From the NCBI GenBank assembly GCA_963786155.1, contig CAWAXW010000006.1, forward strand, positions 1,798,001 through 1,862,000: a DNA stretch of 64,000 nt, read 5' to 3'. This document shows positions 51,401 to 61,907 of the stretch, piece by piece. The stretch comes from CAWAXW01 sp963786155. Its GTDB lineage: Bacteria > Actinomycetota > CADDZG01 > WHSQ01. The stretch's first letter is position 1. Every line of letters starts with the position of its first letter. The position numbers and the translations under genes were made by a program. Below the pieces are notes generated by a model. It was not told where the DNA came from, did not search any database, and worked only from the letters and a program-made list of their open reading frames with translations.

Positions 51401-53725
51401 CTACTCTGCCGCCTCGGTCTCCCGGCTGGACTCGAGCTCTTCGATGGTCATGAGCACGTCCCGAGGCTTGGATCCCTGGGAGGGGCCGACGATCCCTCGC
51501 TGCTCCATCAGGTCCATGAGCCTGCCGGCCCTGGCGAAGCCGACCTTGAGCTTGCGCTGCAGCATCGACGTCGATCCGAGCTGAGACCTCACGACGAGAT
51601 CGAGGGCCTCCTCGAGGAGATCGTCATCGCCGCCGGCGACCCCACCGGCCTCGAACGTCGTGTCCTCCGCGGTGACCCCCTCGATGTAGTCGGGCTGGGA
51701 CTGGCGCTTCGTGTGACCCATCACGGCCGCGATCTCTCGCTCCGTGACCCAGGAGCCCTGGATCCGCCGAGGCTTCGACGAGTTCGCGTGAAGGAACAGC
51801 ATGTCGCCGTGTCCGATCAGCTTGTCTGCCCCGCCTTGGTCGAGAACGACGCGCGAGTCCTGCTGCGAGGCCACGCTGAAAGCGAGCCGCGAGGGGATGT
51901 TGGCCTTGATCAATCCCGTCACGACGTCGACCGAAGGACGCTGGGTAGCAACGAGCAGGTGGATGCCCACAGCTCGCGCCATCTGCGCGATGCGACAGAT
52001 GGCTGCCTCGACGTCGCGGGGCGCGACCATCATCAGGTCCGAGAGCTCATCGACCACGACGACGATATAGGGCAAAGGCTCGAGCTTGGGTTCGCCCTCG
52101 CCGGCCTCGACTCCTCCGCGGCGACAGCGTCGTTGAAGAACTCGAGGTTCCTCATCCCGTGGTGAGCGAGCAACTCGTAGCGCATCTCCATCTCGCGGAC
52201 GACCCAATTGAGCGCCGAGGCAGCCTTCTTGGGGTTCGTCACTACGGGAGTCAACAGATGGGGCGCTCCTGCGAAGTGGGTCAACTCGACGCGCTTCGGA
52301 TCGATGAGGATCAAGCGCACCTGGTCGGGCCGCGCTCGCATCAGGATGGACGTGATCATGGAGTTGATGCAGGACGACTTCCCAGAGTTCGTTGCCCCCG
52401 CGATGAGCAGGTGGGGCATGTCGGTGAGATTGGCCAACACGATCTCGCCGGAGATGTCCATCCCCAGCGAAACGGCCAGCGGATGCTTGTTGCTCTTGGC
52501 CTCCTTCGAGCGAAGGATGTCCCCCAGGGTCACGAGCTGACGGGTGCGATTCGGGACCTCCACACCGATGGCGGAGCGGCCCGGGATGGGTGCAAGGAAG
52601 CGGAGCTCGCCGGAAGCCATCGCGTACTTGATCTCGTTGCTGAGCGAGAGGACCCGGTTCACCTTCACCCCGGCTCCGAGCTGGATCTCAAAGCGGGTCA
52701 CGGTGGGGCCTGCGGTGAAGCCGGTCACGGAGGCATCGACGTTGAACTGCTCGAGGGTGGCTTCGAGGATGCGCGTGGTCTCCTCGATCGATCGCTCCGA
52801 AACCTCCCGCTGGTCCGATGGTTGCAGGAGATCGATGGGCGGCAGCTTGTAGTTCGTCGACGAACCGACGGGCATCGTCATCTGGGCCGGACGCCCGGTC
52901 GCGAGGCCCTCTACCGGTCGCTCGGCATCGGAAGATCCCCCGGGCGCGCGGGCGCGAGCCTTCTTCGTCGTCGTCGAGCTCCTCGTCCTCTTCTTCGTCT
53001 TCGTAATCCTCTTCCTCGTCGACCTCGGAGTCTTCGCTCTCGTCAAGCACCCCACGCGCTAGACCGCCGAGGAACGCCCAGGACGCCTGCGCGCCGGAGC
53101 TGGCCCACCCGCCGACCCTCGAGACCGGGGTGCGCGTGACGATCATCAATCCGACGCCGAAGAGCAGCACCATCATGAGCACCGTGAACCAGAGCCCGAT
53201 GAGACCCGATAGCGGCCTGGCGATGAGGGCGCCGGCCATCCCCGCGATCTCCTGGAGCTTGTCCAACGGAAGCGACACCCTGCGGTTGTCCGAGGCGAGG
53301 TGGATGAGCCCGGCGAAGGCAAGGGTGCAGAGCATCAACCCCGTGACGATCCGGCCGGTGTGCGAACGGATCCGGGGGACGACGATGAGCGCCCCGGCCG
53401 CGACCGCGATCGCCGGCAGGAAGATGGAAGCGCGCCCCACGAAGAGCGTCGCGACATGCTCGAAGAGACGCCCAACGGGGCCCCCTCCGCCGCCGAATAT
53501 CCCCATCCCCGCAACCACCCCTACGGCGGCCACGAGCACGCCCCACACCTCAACGGGGGCATGGACGACCTGGACCGCGCTCCATTTGGCGGCCGAGATG
53601 ATGGCGTTGGGACGCTTCTTGGCCCGGCTCCTGGAGGGGGGCCGCTTGCGGGAACGTTGGGGCGGCGGCCGGCGCGCGGGCGCTCGGCCCCTGCTCGGGC
53701 TACCTCGGCGTGTCCTGGTCGCCAC
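51401..53725 (-). CDS. ftsK: DNA translocase FtsK/SpoIIIE, frame broken twice
   Basis: 774 residues. GTG 53725 behind GGAGG; basic N-terminus, four membrane helices (53.1-53.6 kb), a long Asp/Glu linker, then motor: Walker A IAGATNSGKSS, Walker B YIVVVVDELSDL, and C-terminal gamma winged helix (STSMLQRKLKVGFARAGRLM) that reads KOPS. Breaks: an extra base at 52960-52961 (Glu codon GAA or GAG) and a lost G near 52113; together they leave 775 codons in the span, so the gene is whole. Pumps chromosome ends through the division septum. Confidence 0.94.
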
Positions 53726-53792
53726 GTGACCTCCTAATTCACGATAGGCGACAACTTTAACAGTAGGACACAAGGATGCCCAGATTTAACAA

Positions 53793-53815
53793 GAACCCCA
53801 GGGTGTGGGCTTCTA
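53793..53815 (-). terminator. Hairpin at the 3' end of rnj (possible terminator)
   Basis: AGAAGCCCA and TGGGGTTCT arms (one internal mismatch) pair around a short loop just at the rnj stop; TTGTTAAAT follows on the minus strand. It would separate the rnj unit from ftsK. Confidence 0.45.
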
Positions 53816-55459
53816 GACCTCGGTTACTACGGGCAGGATCATGGGGCGGCGGCGGGTCTCTTTCCAGACGAACTCGCCCAGGGAGCGGCGGCAGGCCTTC
53901 TTGATCGCTCCCCAATCGGTGATGAGGTCGCTGTCGAGGTCGTCCAGGGCGTCGGCGACCCGTTCGGCGGCCTCGTCGAGGAAGTCCCGCCACTCGTCGA
54001 CGTGCACGAAGCCCCGGCTGATCAGATCGGGCCCGGCCAGGATCTCGCCGCTGTGCGAGTCGATCGTCACGACGCAGATCAGCACCCCGTCCTCGGCGAG
54101 ATGGCGGCGATCGCGCAACACGACCGGCCCGACGTCACCGACGCCGAGGCCGTCGACCAGGACCATGCCGGCGGGGACACGGTCCCCCCGGCGGACGCGG
54201 CCGTCCGACAACTCGATCGTGTCGCCGTCCTCGACGATCGTGATCGCGTCGTCGGCGATGCCAACTTCCCGCGCGAGCTTGGCGTGGATCGCGAGCTGTC
54301 GGAACTCTCCGTGCACCGGAATGAAATGCCGTGGCTTGACAGTGGTCAGCATCTCCTTCAGCTCCTCGGAAGCGCCGTGGCCGGAGACGTGCACTCGGTC
54401 TTTCGACGAGTGGAAGACCTCTGCGCCCCCTTTGTAGAGGCCGTTTATGACTCTGTGGATCGCCGCCTCGTTCCCTGGGATGGGACTCGCCGACAGGATC
54501 ACCGTGTCGCCGGGCTTGACCTTCACGAACTTGTGCTCGCCGGTGGCGATCAACGAGAGCGCGGAGAAGGGTTCCCCTTGAGACCCGGTGCACAAGATCA
54601 CGGTCTGCTCGGGGGGAAGCTGGTCGATCTCGCCGATGCCGACCATCGTGTCGGCGGCCATCTTGAGATGTCCCAGCTCGATCCCGACCTCGGCATTGGC
54701 AACCATCGACCGGCCGACGAGGGCAACTCGTCTGCCGGTCGCCTCGGCCAGCTCGCAGACTTGCTGGATCCGATGCAGGTTCGACGCGAAGCATGCAACG
54801 ACGATCCGGCGGCGTGCACCGTCGAAGATCTCGAGCAGGGGCTCGCGCAGAACAGCCTCGGAAGGAGTGCGCCCCGGCGTCTCGGCATTCGTGGAGTCGC
54901 TCAGGAGGATGTCGACCCCTTCATCCCCGAGGCGCCCCAACCCCTCGAGATCGGTGAGACGGCCGTCTATCGGCGTTTCGTCGAGCTTGAAGTCGCTCGT
55001 GTAGAGGATGCGGCCGTCGACGGTATCGATCGCCACCGACGTCGCATCCGGGATCGAGTGCGAAACGGCCAGGAAGTGACATCTGAACGGTCCGAGCTCG
55101 AGCGTCGAGGGGGCCGCGACCTCCTTGAACGTCGCCTTCACGCCGAACTCGTCCAACCGGCGGCGGGCGATGCCGAGGGTCAGCGGCGTTCCGTAAACCG
55201 GCACGTCGACCTCGGGCAAGAACCACGAGAGTGCCCCAACGTGGTCCTCGTGCCCGTGCGTGAGGATCACGGCCTCGCAGTTCGCCGCACGGTCCACCAC
55301 GTAAGAGAAATCGGGCAGCACGAGATCGACGCCGAGCATCTCGTCGGTGGGGAATGACAACCCGCAATCGATCACGATCACGCGACCGTCCGCCTCGATC
55401 GCGATCATGTTGCGACCGATCTCGCCCAGTCCGCCGAGGAAAATTATCCGTGTCGCCAT
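53813..55459 (-). CDS. rnj: Ribonuclease J
   Basis: 548 residues. Beta-lactamase fold with zinc motif ILTHGHEDHVGAL, CDCGLSFP-like strand (IDCGLSFPTDEML), beta-CASP part (GSQGEPFSALSLIA, HVSGHGASEELKEML, PRHFIPVHGEFRQL) and C-terminal domain. RNase J is a 5'-3' exonuclease and endonuclease in rRNA and mRNA maturation. Follows dapA by 15 bp, an order known from actinobacteria. ATG 55459 lacks a clear ribosome-binding site. Confidence 0.95.
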   Translation of the reverse strand: MATRIIFLGGLGEIGRNMIAIEADGRVIVIDCGLSFPTDEMLGVDLVLPDFSYVVDRAANCEAVILTHGHEDHVGALSWFLPEVDVPVYGTPLTLGIARRRLDEFGVKATFKEVAAPSTLELGPFRCHFLAVSHSIPDATSVAIDTVDGRILYTSDFKLDETPIDGRLTDLEGLGRLGDEGVDILLSDSTNAETPGRTPSEAVLREPLLEIFDGARRRIVVACFASNLHRIQQVCELAEATGRRVALVGRSMVANAEVGIELGHLKMAADTMVGIGEIDQLPPEQTVILCTGSQGEPFSALSLIATGEHKFVKVKPGDTVILSASPIPGNEAAIHRVINGLYKGGAEVFHSSKDRVHVSGHGASEELKEMLTTVKPRHFIPVHGEFRQLAIHAKLAREVGIADDAITIVEDGDTIELSDGRVRRGDRVPAGMVLVDGLGVGDVGPVVLRDRRHLAEDGVLICVVTIDSHSGEILAGPDLISRGFVHVDEWRDFLDEAAERVADALDDLDSDLITDWGAIKKACRRSLGEFVWKETRRRPMILPVVTEV

Positions 55460-55474
55460 GTGCTTAGGAAACTC

Positions 55475-56377
55475 TCAGAGAAGCCCTGCGTCTTCGAGGG
55501 CAGCTCGGATAGCAACTCGTTCGTCTTCGGTAGCAGCGACCAGCGGCAGCCTGAGATCGCCGACATCGAGACCGAGCATCGTCACCGCTGTCTTGACCGG
55601 GATCGGGCTTGCCGTCAAACCCATGATCACGTTCATGAACGGGAGATTCTCGAGGTAGACCGACTTCGCTTTGTCGACATCGCCCGCGAAGAACGCATCG
55701 CAGATCTCTTTGATGCGCGGCCCGATCAGATGCGAGCAGACCGAAACGATCCCAACCGCGCCGGCCCCAAGGTGCGGCAAGAGCAATGGATCGTCGCCGG
55801 AGTAGATCTCGAAGTTGGAGTGGCCGGCGGCATCCAGTCCCGACCTCACCCGGGCGGTCTCGCCGGCATCGCCCACCGCATCCTTTACGGCGACGATTCT
55901 CTCGTGCGCGGCGAGCTCGAACAAGGTCGGAGCTTCGATGCGCCGAGCGGTTCGACCCGGGATGTCGTAAAGCATCAACGGGACGCTCGAAGCGTCCGCG
56001 ACGGCTCGGAAGTGGGCCAGCAACGCATTCTGGGGAGGCTTGGAGTAATAAGGGGTGACGATCAGGCAGGCGTCGGCGCCCAGAGACCCCGCTTCCTTGG
56101 TGAGCTCGATCGTCTCGCGCGTGTCGTACGAGCCGGTGCCGGCGATGATGGTCGCCCGATCCCCGACCTCTTCGATGACGTTCTCAAACAAGCGCAACTT
56201 CTCGTCGTGGGTCAGGGTCGGCGACTCTCCGGTGGTCCCGCACACGACGAGACCATCCGACCCGTTGTCGACTAGGTGCGCCGCCAGCGCACGCGCCCCC
56301 TTCTCGTTCAGGGACCCATCTGGGGAAAACGGAGTCACCATCGCCGTGATGACTCGGCCGAAACGTGGTTGCGTCAT
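55475..56377 (-). CDS. dapA: 4-hydroxy-tetrahydrodipicolinate synthase
   Basis: 300 residues, TIM barrel. CGTTGESPTLTHDEKLRL (pyruvate-binding Thr-Thr), YDIPGRT with the catalytic Tyr, and the Schiff-base Lys in IVAVKDAVGD. It condenses pyruvate with aspartate semialdehyde. ATG 56377 is four bases after GGGAGGTACTT-type site. In a run with dapB upstream and rnj downstream. Confidence 0.95.
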   Translation of the reverse strand: MTQPRFGRVITAMVTPFSPDGSLNEKGARALAAHLVDNGSDGLVVCGTTGESPTLTHDEKLRLFENVIEEVGDRATIIAGTGSYDTRETIELTKEAGSLGADACLIVTPYYSKPPQNALLAHFRAVADASSVPLMLYDIPGRTARRIEAPTLFELAAHERIVAVKDAVGDAGETARVRSGLDAAGHSNFEIYSGDDPLLLPHLGAGAVGIVSVCSHLIGPRIKEICDAFFAGDVDKAKSVYLENLPFMNVIMGLTASPIPVKTAVTMLGLDVGDLRLPLVAATEDERVAIRAALEDAGLL

Positions 56378-56426
56378 AAGTACCTCCCGGCCCCCACCCT
56401 ACATTCCGAGGTTGGATCCACCGGGT

Positions 56427-56924
56427 TCAGCTCTGAACTTCGGTCTCCAAGCGGAGGCCGCGGCCGCGCTCCACGTCCTGGCCGTCGTAGACGATGACCG
56501 AGTTCGCTGCGAGCCCGTCCCGATCGGGGATCCGCAGGGTGAACGTGATGGTTGTCGACTCACCTTCAGCCAGGCCGGGGAACGTGTAGATGATCCCGTC
56601 GGCGGAGACCGCAGCGGGCTCCGGCGCGACCTCGACCACCGACGAGGGCGCCTCGCCGACCGAGACGTCCACCAAAGGATCGGGCAACTCGTCCGCGGCT
56701 GCGGCTCCAACGCGACTGAAAGAGACGAACAAGGACGTCATGTCGCCGGGCCCGGGGTTCGAGATCGTGAACACCGCGTCCTGAGTGCTTCCGGCAGCGG
56801 CAACCGGAGGGAACTCGACGGCCACCGTCGGCAAGCCCTTGCCGGTCTCGGTTACCTCTTGGCCCCCGAAGCACCCGGACATCAAGATCGCGACCGCGGC
56901 CAAGGCGGTGATTCGGCGTATCAG
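56427..56924 (-). CDS. Small lipoprotein with CARDB-like beta domain
   Basis: 165 residues. Starting at CTG 56924, which overlaps the dapB stop (CTGA), gives a textbook lipoprotein leader: IRRITALAAVAILMSGC with lipobox LMSGC. The first ordinary start (TTG 56903) would remove the positive charges. The mature part is a beta-sandwich typical of DUF11/CARDB-like domains (AVFTISNPGPGDMTSLFVSF). Function unknown; location between dapB and dapA is odd for a pathway role. Confidence 0.68.
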   Translation of the reverse strand: MIRRITALAAVAILMSGCFGGQEVTETGKGLPTVAVEFPPVAAAGSTQDAVFTISNPGPGDMTSLFVSFSRVGAAAADELPDPLVDVSVGEAPSSVVEVAPEPAAVSADGIIYTFPGLAEGESTTITFTLRIPDRDGLAANSVIVYDGQDVERGRGLRLETEVQS

Positions 56925-57652
56925 CCGGCGTCCATCAGCTTCTCGAGGCCGATGACGACCCCGTCCAACGAGCTCACCTTCTTGACCGCGATGATCACCC
57001 CCGGCATGAACGAGACGCGGTCGAGGCTGTCGTGTCTGATCGTCAACGTCTCGCCGGGGTTGCCGAGTATCACTTCTTGGTGCGCGACCGAGCCGGGAAC
57101 GCGTAACGAATGGATACGGATCCCGGCCTCGTCGAGGCCGCGCGCTGTGTCACCCGGATCGCCCTTGACCGGGGCCCACTCTCCGCCCCGCTCCTCGTTC
57201 ATCAGGCTCGCCGTCCGCAGCGCTGTTCCCGAAGGGGCGTCGAGCTTGTTCTCGTGATGCCGCTCGACGATCTCGCTCGAGTCGAAGAATGGAGCGGCTT
57301 CGGCGGCGAACCGCATCATCAGCACAGCCCCCACCGCGAAGTTGGGGGCGATGAAGACGTTGGCGCCGTGCTCCTTGTTCAAGCGCTCGAAGAGCTCGAC
57401 GTCGTCGGAGGTCCATCCCGTGGTGCCCACAACCGCGTGGATGCCGTGCTCGAGACAGAAGGCAACGTTGCCGGCGACAGTGCTCGGGGTGGTGAAGTCG
57501 ACCGCGACCTCGGCCCCCGCTTCCACGAGCGCATCCAGAGGATCGTTCTCATCGACTCGCGCGACGAGCTCCAGCGCGTCATCGCCGGCCACGGCATCGC
57601 AAACCGTAGAGCCCATGCGCCCCTCGGCGCCGAGCACCCCGACCTTGATCAC
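56921..57652 (-). CDS. dapB: 4-hydroxy-tetrahydrodipicolinate reductase
   Basis: 243 residues. Dinucleotide loop VLGAEGRMGSTV at the N-terminus, VGTTGW, and the substrate motif EIVERHHENKLDAPSGTAL with conserved His and Lys. It reduces the DapA product with NAD(P)H. GTG 57652 overlaps the M16 peptidase stop (GTGA), and its own stop overlaps the lipoprotein start. Confidence 0.95.
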   Translation of the reverse strand: MIKVGVLGAEGRMGSTVCDAVAGDDALELVARVDENDPLDALVEAGAEVAVDFTTPSTVAGNVAFCLEHGIHAVVGTTGWTSDDVELFERLNKEHGANVFIAPNFAVGAVLMMRFAAEAAPFFDSSEIVERHHENKLDAPSGTALRTASLMNEERGGEWAPVKGDPGDTARGLDEAGIRIHSLRVPGSVAHQEVILGNPGETLTIRHDSLDRVSFMPGVIIAVKKVSSLDGVVIGLEKLMDAG

Positions 57653-58911
57653 GCCGCTAGGTGGTCGAACGCGTCGTCGTCGAATGGTCCGACGACTGTG
57701 ACCTGAGGCGGGCCCGCGTTGAGGACCAGGTCGGTGGCTCGCCTGACCTCGTCCATATCGATGGAGTCGAATCGTTCGATCAGCTCGTCCAACGAGAGGA
57801 TCTCGCCGGTGGTGACCTGCTGGCGGCCGAGGCGATTCATGCGGCTGCCGGGATCCTCGGCGGAGAGCACCAACGATCCCTTCACGTGTCCTTTGGCCCT
57901 CGTGAGCTCGGCGTCGGTGATGCCGTCACGTCGTACGGAATCGAGCTCGGTCCGGATGATGTCGATCACCGTCTCGGCGTTCTGCGGAGTGGTCCCCGCA
58001 TAGACCGCGAACGTGCCGGTGTCGACGAACATCGCTCGGTACGAGTAGACCGAGTAGGCGAGACCCCTCTTCTCTCGCACCTCCTGGAACAGTCGCGACG
58101 ACATCCCGCCGCCCAAGATGGTGTCCAGCACCGTCAGTGCGTGCCTATCGGGATGCGCGCGGTGCAGGCCCGGCATGCCCACGACGATGTGAGCCTGCTC
58201 GGTCGGCCGGCGATGGACCTGGACACCGGCACCCGGCTTCGGCGCGGGGCCGGTCCGCTCGGTCTTGGTCCCCTGGTCCTTCGTGAAGCGTCCGGCGATC
58301 TCCTCGAGGAGCATGGCGTGATCGACGTTTCCGGCCGCGGCCACCACCAGGTTCCGAGGCGCGTACCGGTTGCGCCAGTAGTCGGCCACCGCGTCACGCG
58401 CAACGTTGGAGATCGTCTTGTTGAACCCCAATACGGGGCGGCCCAACGGGTGCCCGTCCCACATCGCCCGGTAGAACAGGTCATGGACGAGCTCGTCCGG
58501 GGCGTCCTCGTGCATCGCGATCTCCTCGAGGATCACCTTGCGCTCGGATTCGAGCTCCTCGGGGTCGATCAACGAGTTGTTCAACATGTCCCCCAGGACG
58601 TCGATCGCCATGGGGAGGTCGTCGTCGAGCACACGCGCGTAGTAACAGGTGTACTCCTTGCCGGTGAACGCGTTGATGTCGCCCCCGACAGCATCGAATG
58701 CGTCGGCGATGTCCTTTGCGGCGCGCGTCGGCGTGCCCTTGAAGAGCAGGTGCTCGAGGAAGTGCGAGGTGCCGGCGAGCTCGTTCGGCTCGTCCCGGGC
58801 ACCCACGTCGAACCAGAAGCCGACCGACACGGAACGGACGCCCTGCATCCGTTCCGTGACGACGGTCAGTCCCGAGTCGAGCGAGGTTCGCTCGAAGTTC
58901 GCGCTGGTCAA
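57649..58911 (-). CDS. M16 family zinc peptidase (PepR-like)
   Basis: 420 residues. Inverted zinc motif HFLEHLLFKGT (HxxEH) near residue 50 with a distal Glu in ESERKVILEEIAMHED, and the second-half motif GGGMSSRLFQEVREKRGLAYS. This is the processing-peptidase type of M16. TTG 58911 starts five bases after the pnp stop; pnp followed by an M16 peptidase is a conserved actinobacterial pair. Confidence 0.92.
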   Translation of the reverse strand: MTSANFERTSLDSGLTVVTERMQGVRSVSVGFWFDVGARDEPNELAGTSHFLEHLLFKGTPTRAAKDIADAFDAVGGDINAFTGKEYTCYYARVLDDDLPMAIDVLGDMLNNSLIDPEELESERKVILEEIAMHEDAPDELVHDLFYRAMWDGHPLGRPVLGFNKTISNVARDAVADYWRNRYAPRNLVVAAAGNVDHAMLLEEIAGRFTKDQGTKTERTGPAPKPGAGVQVHRRPTEQAHIVVGMPGLHRAHPDRHALTVLDTILGGGMSSRLFQEVREKRGLAYSVYSYRAMFVDTGTFAVYAGTTPQNAETVIDIIRTELDSVRRDGITDAELTRAKGHVKGSLVLSAEDPGSRMNRLGRQQVTTGEILSLDELIERFDSIDMDEVRRATDLVLNAGPPQVTVVGPFDDDAFDHLAA

Positions 58912-58915
58912 GCCG

Positions 58916-61258
58916 TCAGTCTTCCCGGCGCGGCGCGCGCTCCCGGCGCGGCCCCCGGTCCCGGTTCCCCCCGCCGTCCCTGCGGGGACCGCCGCGGCCT
59001 CGATCGCGATCGCGGCTCCCGCCGCCGCGTGACCCGCCGGACTGCGCGGCCGCGGCCCGGGCCTCTTCGATCGTCTTGCCCTGTTCGACCTGACGATCGA
59101 GCCACGCCACCGGGGTGAGGTTCACACGCCCGGTCGGGTCGACCTCGGTGACCTCGACCTCGATCTGGTCGCCGATGTTGACGGCGTCCTCGACGCGCTC
59201 GATGCGGCCCTCGCCAAGCTTGCTGATGTGCACCAGACCGTCGCGGCCCGGGAGGATGTTGACGAACGCCCCGAAAGCCATCGGCTTCACGACCGTCCCG
59301 AGGTAGCGCTCCCCCGCCTCCGGCAGCTTCGGATCGACCGACTCCTCGATCATCTTGACCGCGAGGTCTGCCGCGGCTTGGTCGGCGGCGCCGATCAGGA
59401 TCGTGCCGTCTTGCTGGACGTCGATCTCGGCCCCCGAAGTGGCCACGATCGTCTGGATGTTCTTGCCCTTGGGCCCGATCAGCTCGCCGATCTTGTCGAC
59501 GGGGATCTGCAGCGTGTTGATCCGCGGCGCCATCGGCGCCAGCTCGGCCCGAGGCTCCGCGATCTCTTCATTCATCTTGGAGATGATGTGGCGGCGAGCG
59601 TCGCGTGCCTGCATCAGAGCATCACGCAGGACGTTGGCTGGGATGCCCTGGATCTTCGTGTCGAGCTGCAGAGCCGTAACGACGTCACCGGTCCCGGCGA
59701 CCTTGAAGTCCATGTCGCCGAACGCGTCCTCGTCGCCGAGGATGTCGGTCAACGTCACGAAATTGCCACCGTCGGCGATGAGACCCATGGCGACACCCCC
59801 GACGTGACTTCCGCTGCGGAGCGGAACCCCTGCGTCCATCAGCGCGAGCGACGATCCGCAGACGCTCGCCATGGAGGTTGACCCGTTCGAGCTCAGGATC
59901 TCGCTGACGACCCTGATCGCGTACGGGAAGTCTTCCCTTACGGGGATGACCGGGAGGATCGCCTTCTCGGAAAGTGCGCCGTGTCCGATCTCGCGCCTCT
60001 TCGGGCCTCTCATGAAGCCTGCCTCACCCGTCGAGTAAGGCGGGAAGTTGTAGTGGTGCATGTAGCGCTTCGACTCGAACGGAGACAGGTCGTCGATCAT
60101 CTGCTCCATCCGCTGCATACCGAGGGTCGCGAGGGAGAGAGCCTGTGTCTCTCCCCTTGTGAAGAGCCCGCTCCCGTGGACCCGGGGGATGACACCGGCC
60201 TGAGCCCAGATCTGGCGGACCTCGTCGGGACGACGACCGTCGAGCCGGACGCCTTCCTCCACGATGCGCTGGCGAACCAGCTTCTTCGTAAGCGATCGCA
60301 GCGCCGCCTTGACCGACTGCCCCTCGTCGGGGAACTGTTCGCCGAGGGCGCCCGTGACCTGGTCCGAGATCTCGGCCAGCCGTGCCCGACGGTCGGCCTT
60401 GGTGGTGATCGCGATCGCCTCGCGTACGGACGCTTCTGCCTCGACCTTCACACGCTCGAAGATCTCGTCCGAGTAGTCCTTGAAAAGCGGGTAGTCGGGG
60501 CTCTCGCCGGCCACGGCCTTGGTCTTGCCCGCGGCCTGCACAAGCTCTTGCTGAAGGGAGATGGCCTCGGCGATCGGTCCCTTCGAGAACTCGATGCCCT
60601 CTGCGAGCAGCTCCTCGTCGGGAACACGCGCGCCGTCCTCGATGAGATCGAAGAGCCGCTCCATGCCCCCCGACTCGATCATCATGATGTCGACCTCGCC
60701 GGAGTCGTTCATCCGACCGGCAACGACGAGCTCGATGGTCGCGTCCTCTTCTTCCTCATGGGTTGGGTTGACGACCCAGCTCCCGTCGACGTGGCTGATC
60801 CGCGTCGCGCCGATCGGACCATCGAACGGGATATCGGAGATCGCGAGCGTGGCCGAAGCCGCGTTGATGGCGAGGATGTCCATTGGATTCGAGCCATCCA
60901 CGGCGAGCGCGGTCACGACGATATGGACCTCGTTGCGGAAGCCCTCGGGGAAGCTCGGGCGGACGGGACGATCGACCAGGCGAGCGGTGAGAATCGCCTT
61001 TTCGGACGCCCTGCCCTCCCTGCGGAAGAAACCGCCGGGGATCTTGCCGGCCGCGTACATCCGCTCCTCGATGTCGACCGTCAAGGGGAAGAAGTCCGTT
61101 CCCTCGCGCGGCTTCGAAGAGGTGGCTGCTGCCAGCACGGTCGTTTCGTCGACCGAGGCGATCACCGCCCCGTTGGCTTGGCCGGCTACGCGCCCGGCTT
61201 CGAATCTGAGTACTTTGCCGCCGATCTTTTTTTCGACGGTCGTTCCTTGTGGTTGCAT
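58916..61258 (-). CDS. pnp: Polyribonucleotide nucleotidyltransferase (PNPase)
   Basis: 780 residues: two RNase PH domains (TVDIEERMYAAGKIPGGFFR; VCGSSLALMDAGVPL), KH domain (DKIGELIGPKGKNIQTI) and S1 domain (GAFVNILPGRDGLVHISKL), plus an Arg/Gly/Asp-rich tail that may bind RNA or partners. It degrades RNA 3'-5' with phosphate. ATG 61258. With RNase Y and RNase J it completes the usual Gram-positive decay set in this window. Confidence 0.96.
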   Translation of the reverse strand: MQPQGTTVEKKIGGKVLRFEAGRVAGQANGAVIASVDETTVLAAATSSKPREGTDFFPLTVDIEERMYAAGKIPGGFFRREGRASEKAILTARLVDRPVRPSFPEGFRNEVHIVVTALAVDGSNPMDILAINAASATLAISDIPFDGPIGATRISHVDGSWVVNPTHEEEEDATIELVVAGRMNDSGEVDIMMIESGGMERLFDLIEDGARVPDEELLAEGIEFSKGPIAEAISLQQELVQAAGKTKAVAGESPDYPLFKDYSDEIFERVKVEAEASVREAIAITTKADRRARLAEISDQVTGALGEQFPDEGQSVKAALRSLTKKLVRQRIVEEGVRLDGRRPDEVRQIWAQAGVIPRVHGSGLFTRGETQALSLATLGMQRMEQMIDDLSPFESKRYMHHYNFPPYSTGEAGFMRGPKRREIGHGALSEKAILPVIPVREDFPYAIRVVSEILSSNGSTSMASVCGSSLALMDAGVPLRSGSHVGGVAMGLIADGGNFVTLTDILGDEDAFGDMDFKVAGTGDVVTALQLDTKIQGIPANVLRDALMQARDARRHIISKMNEEIAEPRAELAPMAPRINTLQIPVDKIGELIGPKGKNIQTIVATSGAEIDVQQDGTILIGAADQAAADLAVKMIEESVDPKLPEAGERYLGTVVKPMAFGAFVNILPGRDGLVHISKLGEGRIERVEDAVNIGDQIEVEVTEVDPTGRVNLTPVAWLDRQVEQGKTIEEARAAAAQSGGSRGGGSRDRDRGRGGPRRDGGGNRDRGPRRERAPRRED

Positions 61259-61395
61259 TGAAGCCCTCCTAGGTCTTCGTGAGAAACGCTCGCGTTGGAG
61301 CGCACCTCGTGGTCTAGGGGGCCGAGCGGTCAGTTCTCAGTTGCCAGGCCGCCGAAACGATGTTCGGCTGACTCGCAACTGATAACCAACCACGG

Positions 61396-61412
61396 GGGCA
61401 TCTGCGATGCCC
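61396..61412 (-). other. Hairpin in the rpsO-pnp intergenic region
   Basis: GGGCATC/GATGCCC forms a perfect 7-bp stem with a 3-base loop. It lies in the 214 bp between rpsO and pnp (61259-61472). In other bacteria this spacer has RNase processing and termination hairpins; the same is possible here. No T-run follows. Confidence 0.4.
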
Positions 61413-61472
61413 GGCCGGCCCCTACCTGCTAACTCAATCTATTGGGGGGTAGGCCTCCCTTCATTGCGCAGG

Positions 61473-61742
61473 CTATCGACGCAGCCCGAGCTTCCCGATG
61501 ATGCTGCGGTAGCGCTCGACGTCCTCACGCTGGAGATAGTCGAGTAGCCGCCTGCGCCGGCCCACCATGACGAGGAGGCCTCGCCGCGAGTGGTGGTCCT
61601 TCGGGTGCGCTTTCAGGTGGTCGGTCAGCTCGGAGACACGCCGGGACAAAAGGGCGATCTGGACCTCTGGGGACCCGGTGTCGCCCGAGCCCCTGGCGTG
61701 CTCGGTGATTATCTGATTCTTCTCTTTGCTCAGTAGCGCCAT
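61473..61742 (-). CDS. rpsO: 30S ribosomal protein S15
   Basis: 89 residues, the exact usual length, with HARGSGDTGSPEVQIALLSR and KDHHSRRGLLVMVGRRRRLL, which bind 16S rRNA. ATG 61742 gives the canonical MALLSKEK start; the open frame upstream is not used. Upstream of pnp on the same strand, as in most bacteria. Confidence 0.97.
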   Translation of the reverse strand: MALLSKEKNQIITEHARGSGDTGSPEVQIALLSRRVSELTDHLKAHPKDHHSRRGLLVMVGRRRRLLDYLQREDVERYRSIIGKLGLRR

Positions 61743-61907
61743 GCGCGTTCCAGCGTATCCCTTCGGAGATTGCGATTTACGACCCGCCCCAGAAGTTTCG
61801 GGCGGAACAGGCATCTTAGCAGGTCAGAGCCCTCGTCGGCATGCCAAAGGGGCGGAATAGGGCGGAAGTGGGCAGACAGGGGGCCGCGGATGGGGCAACA
61901 TCGAGCG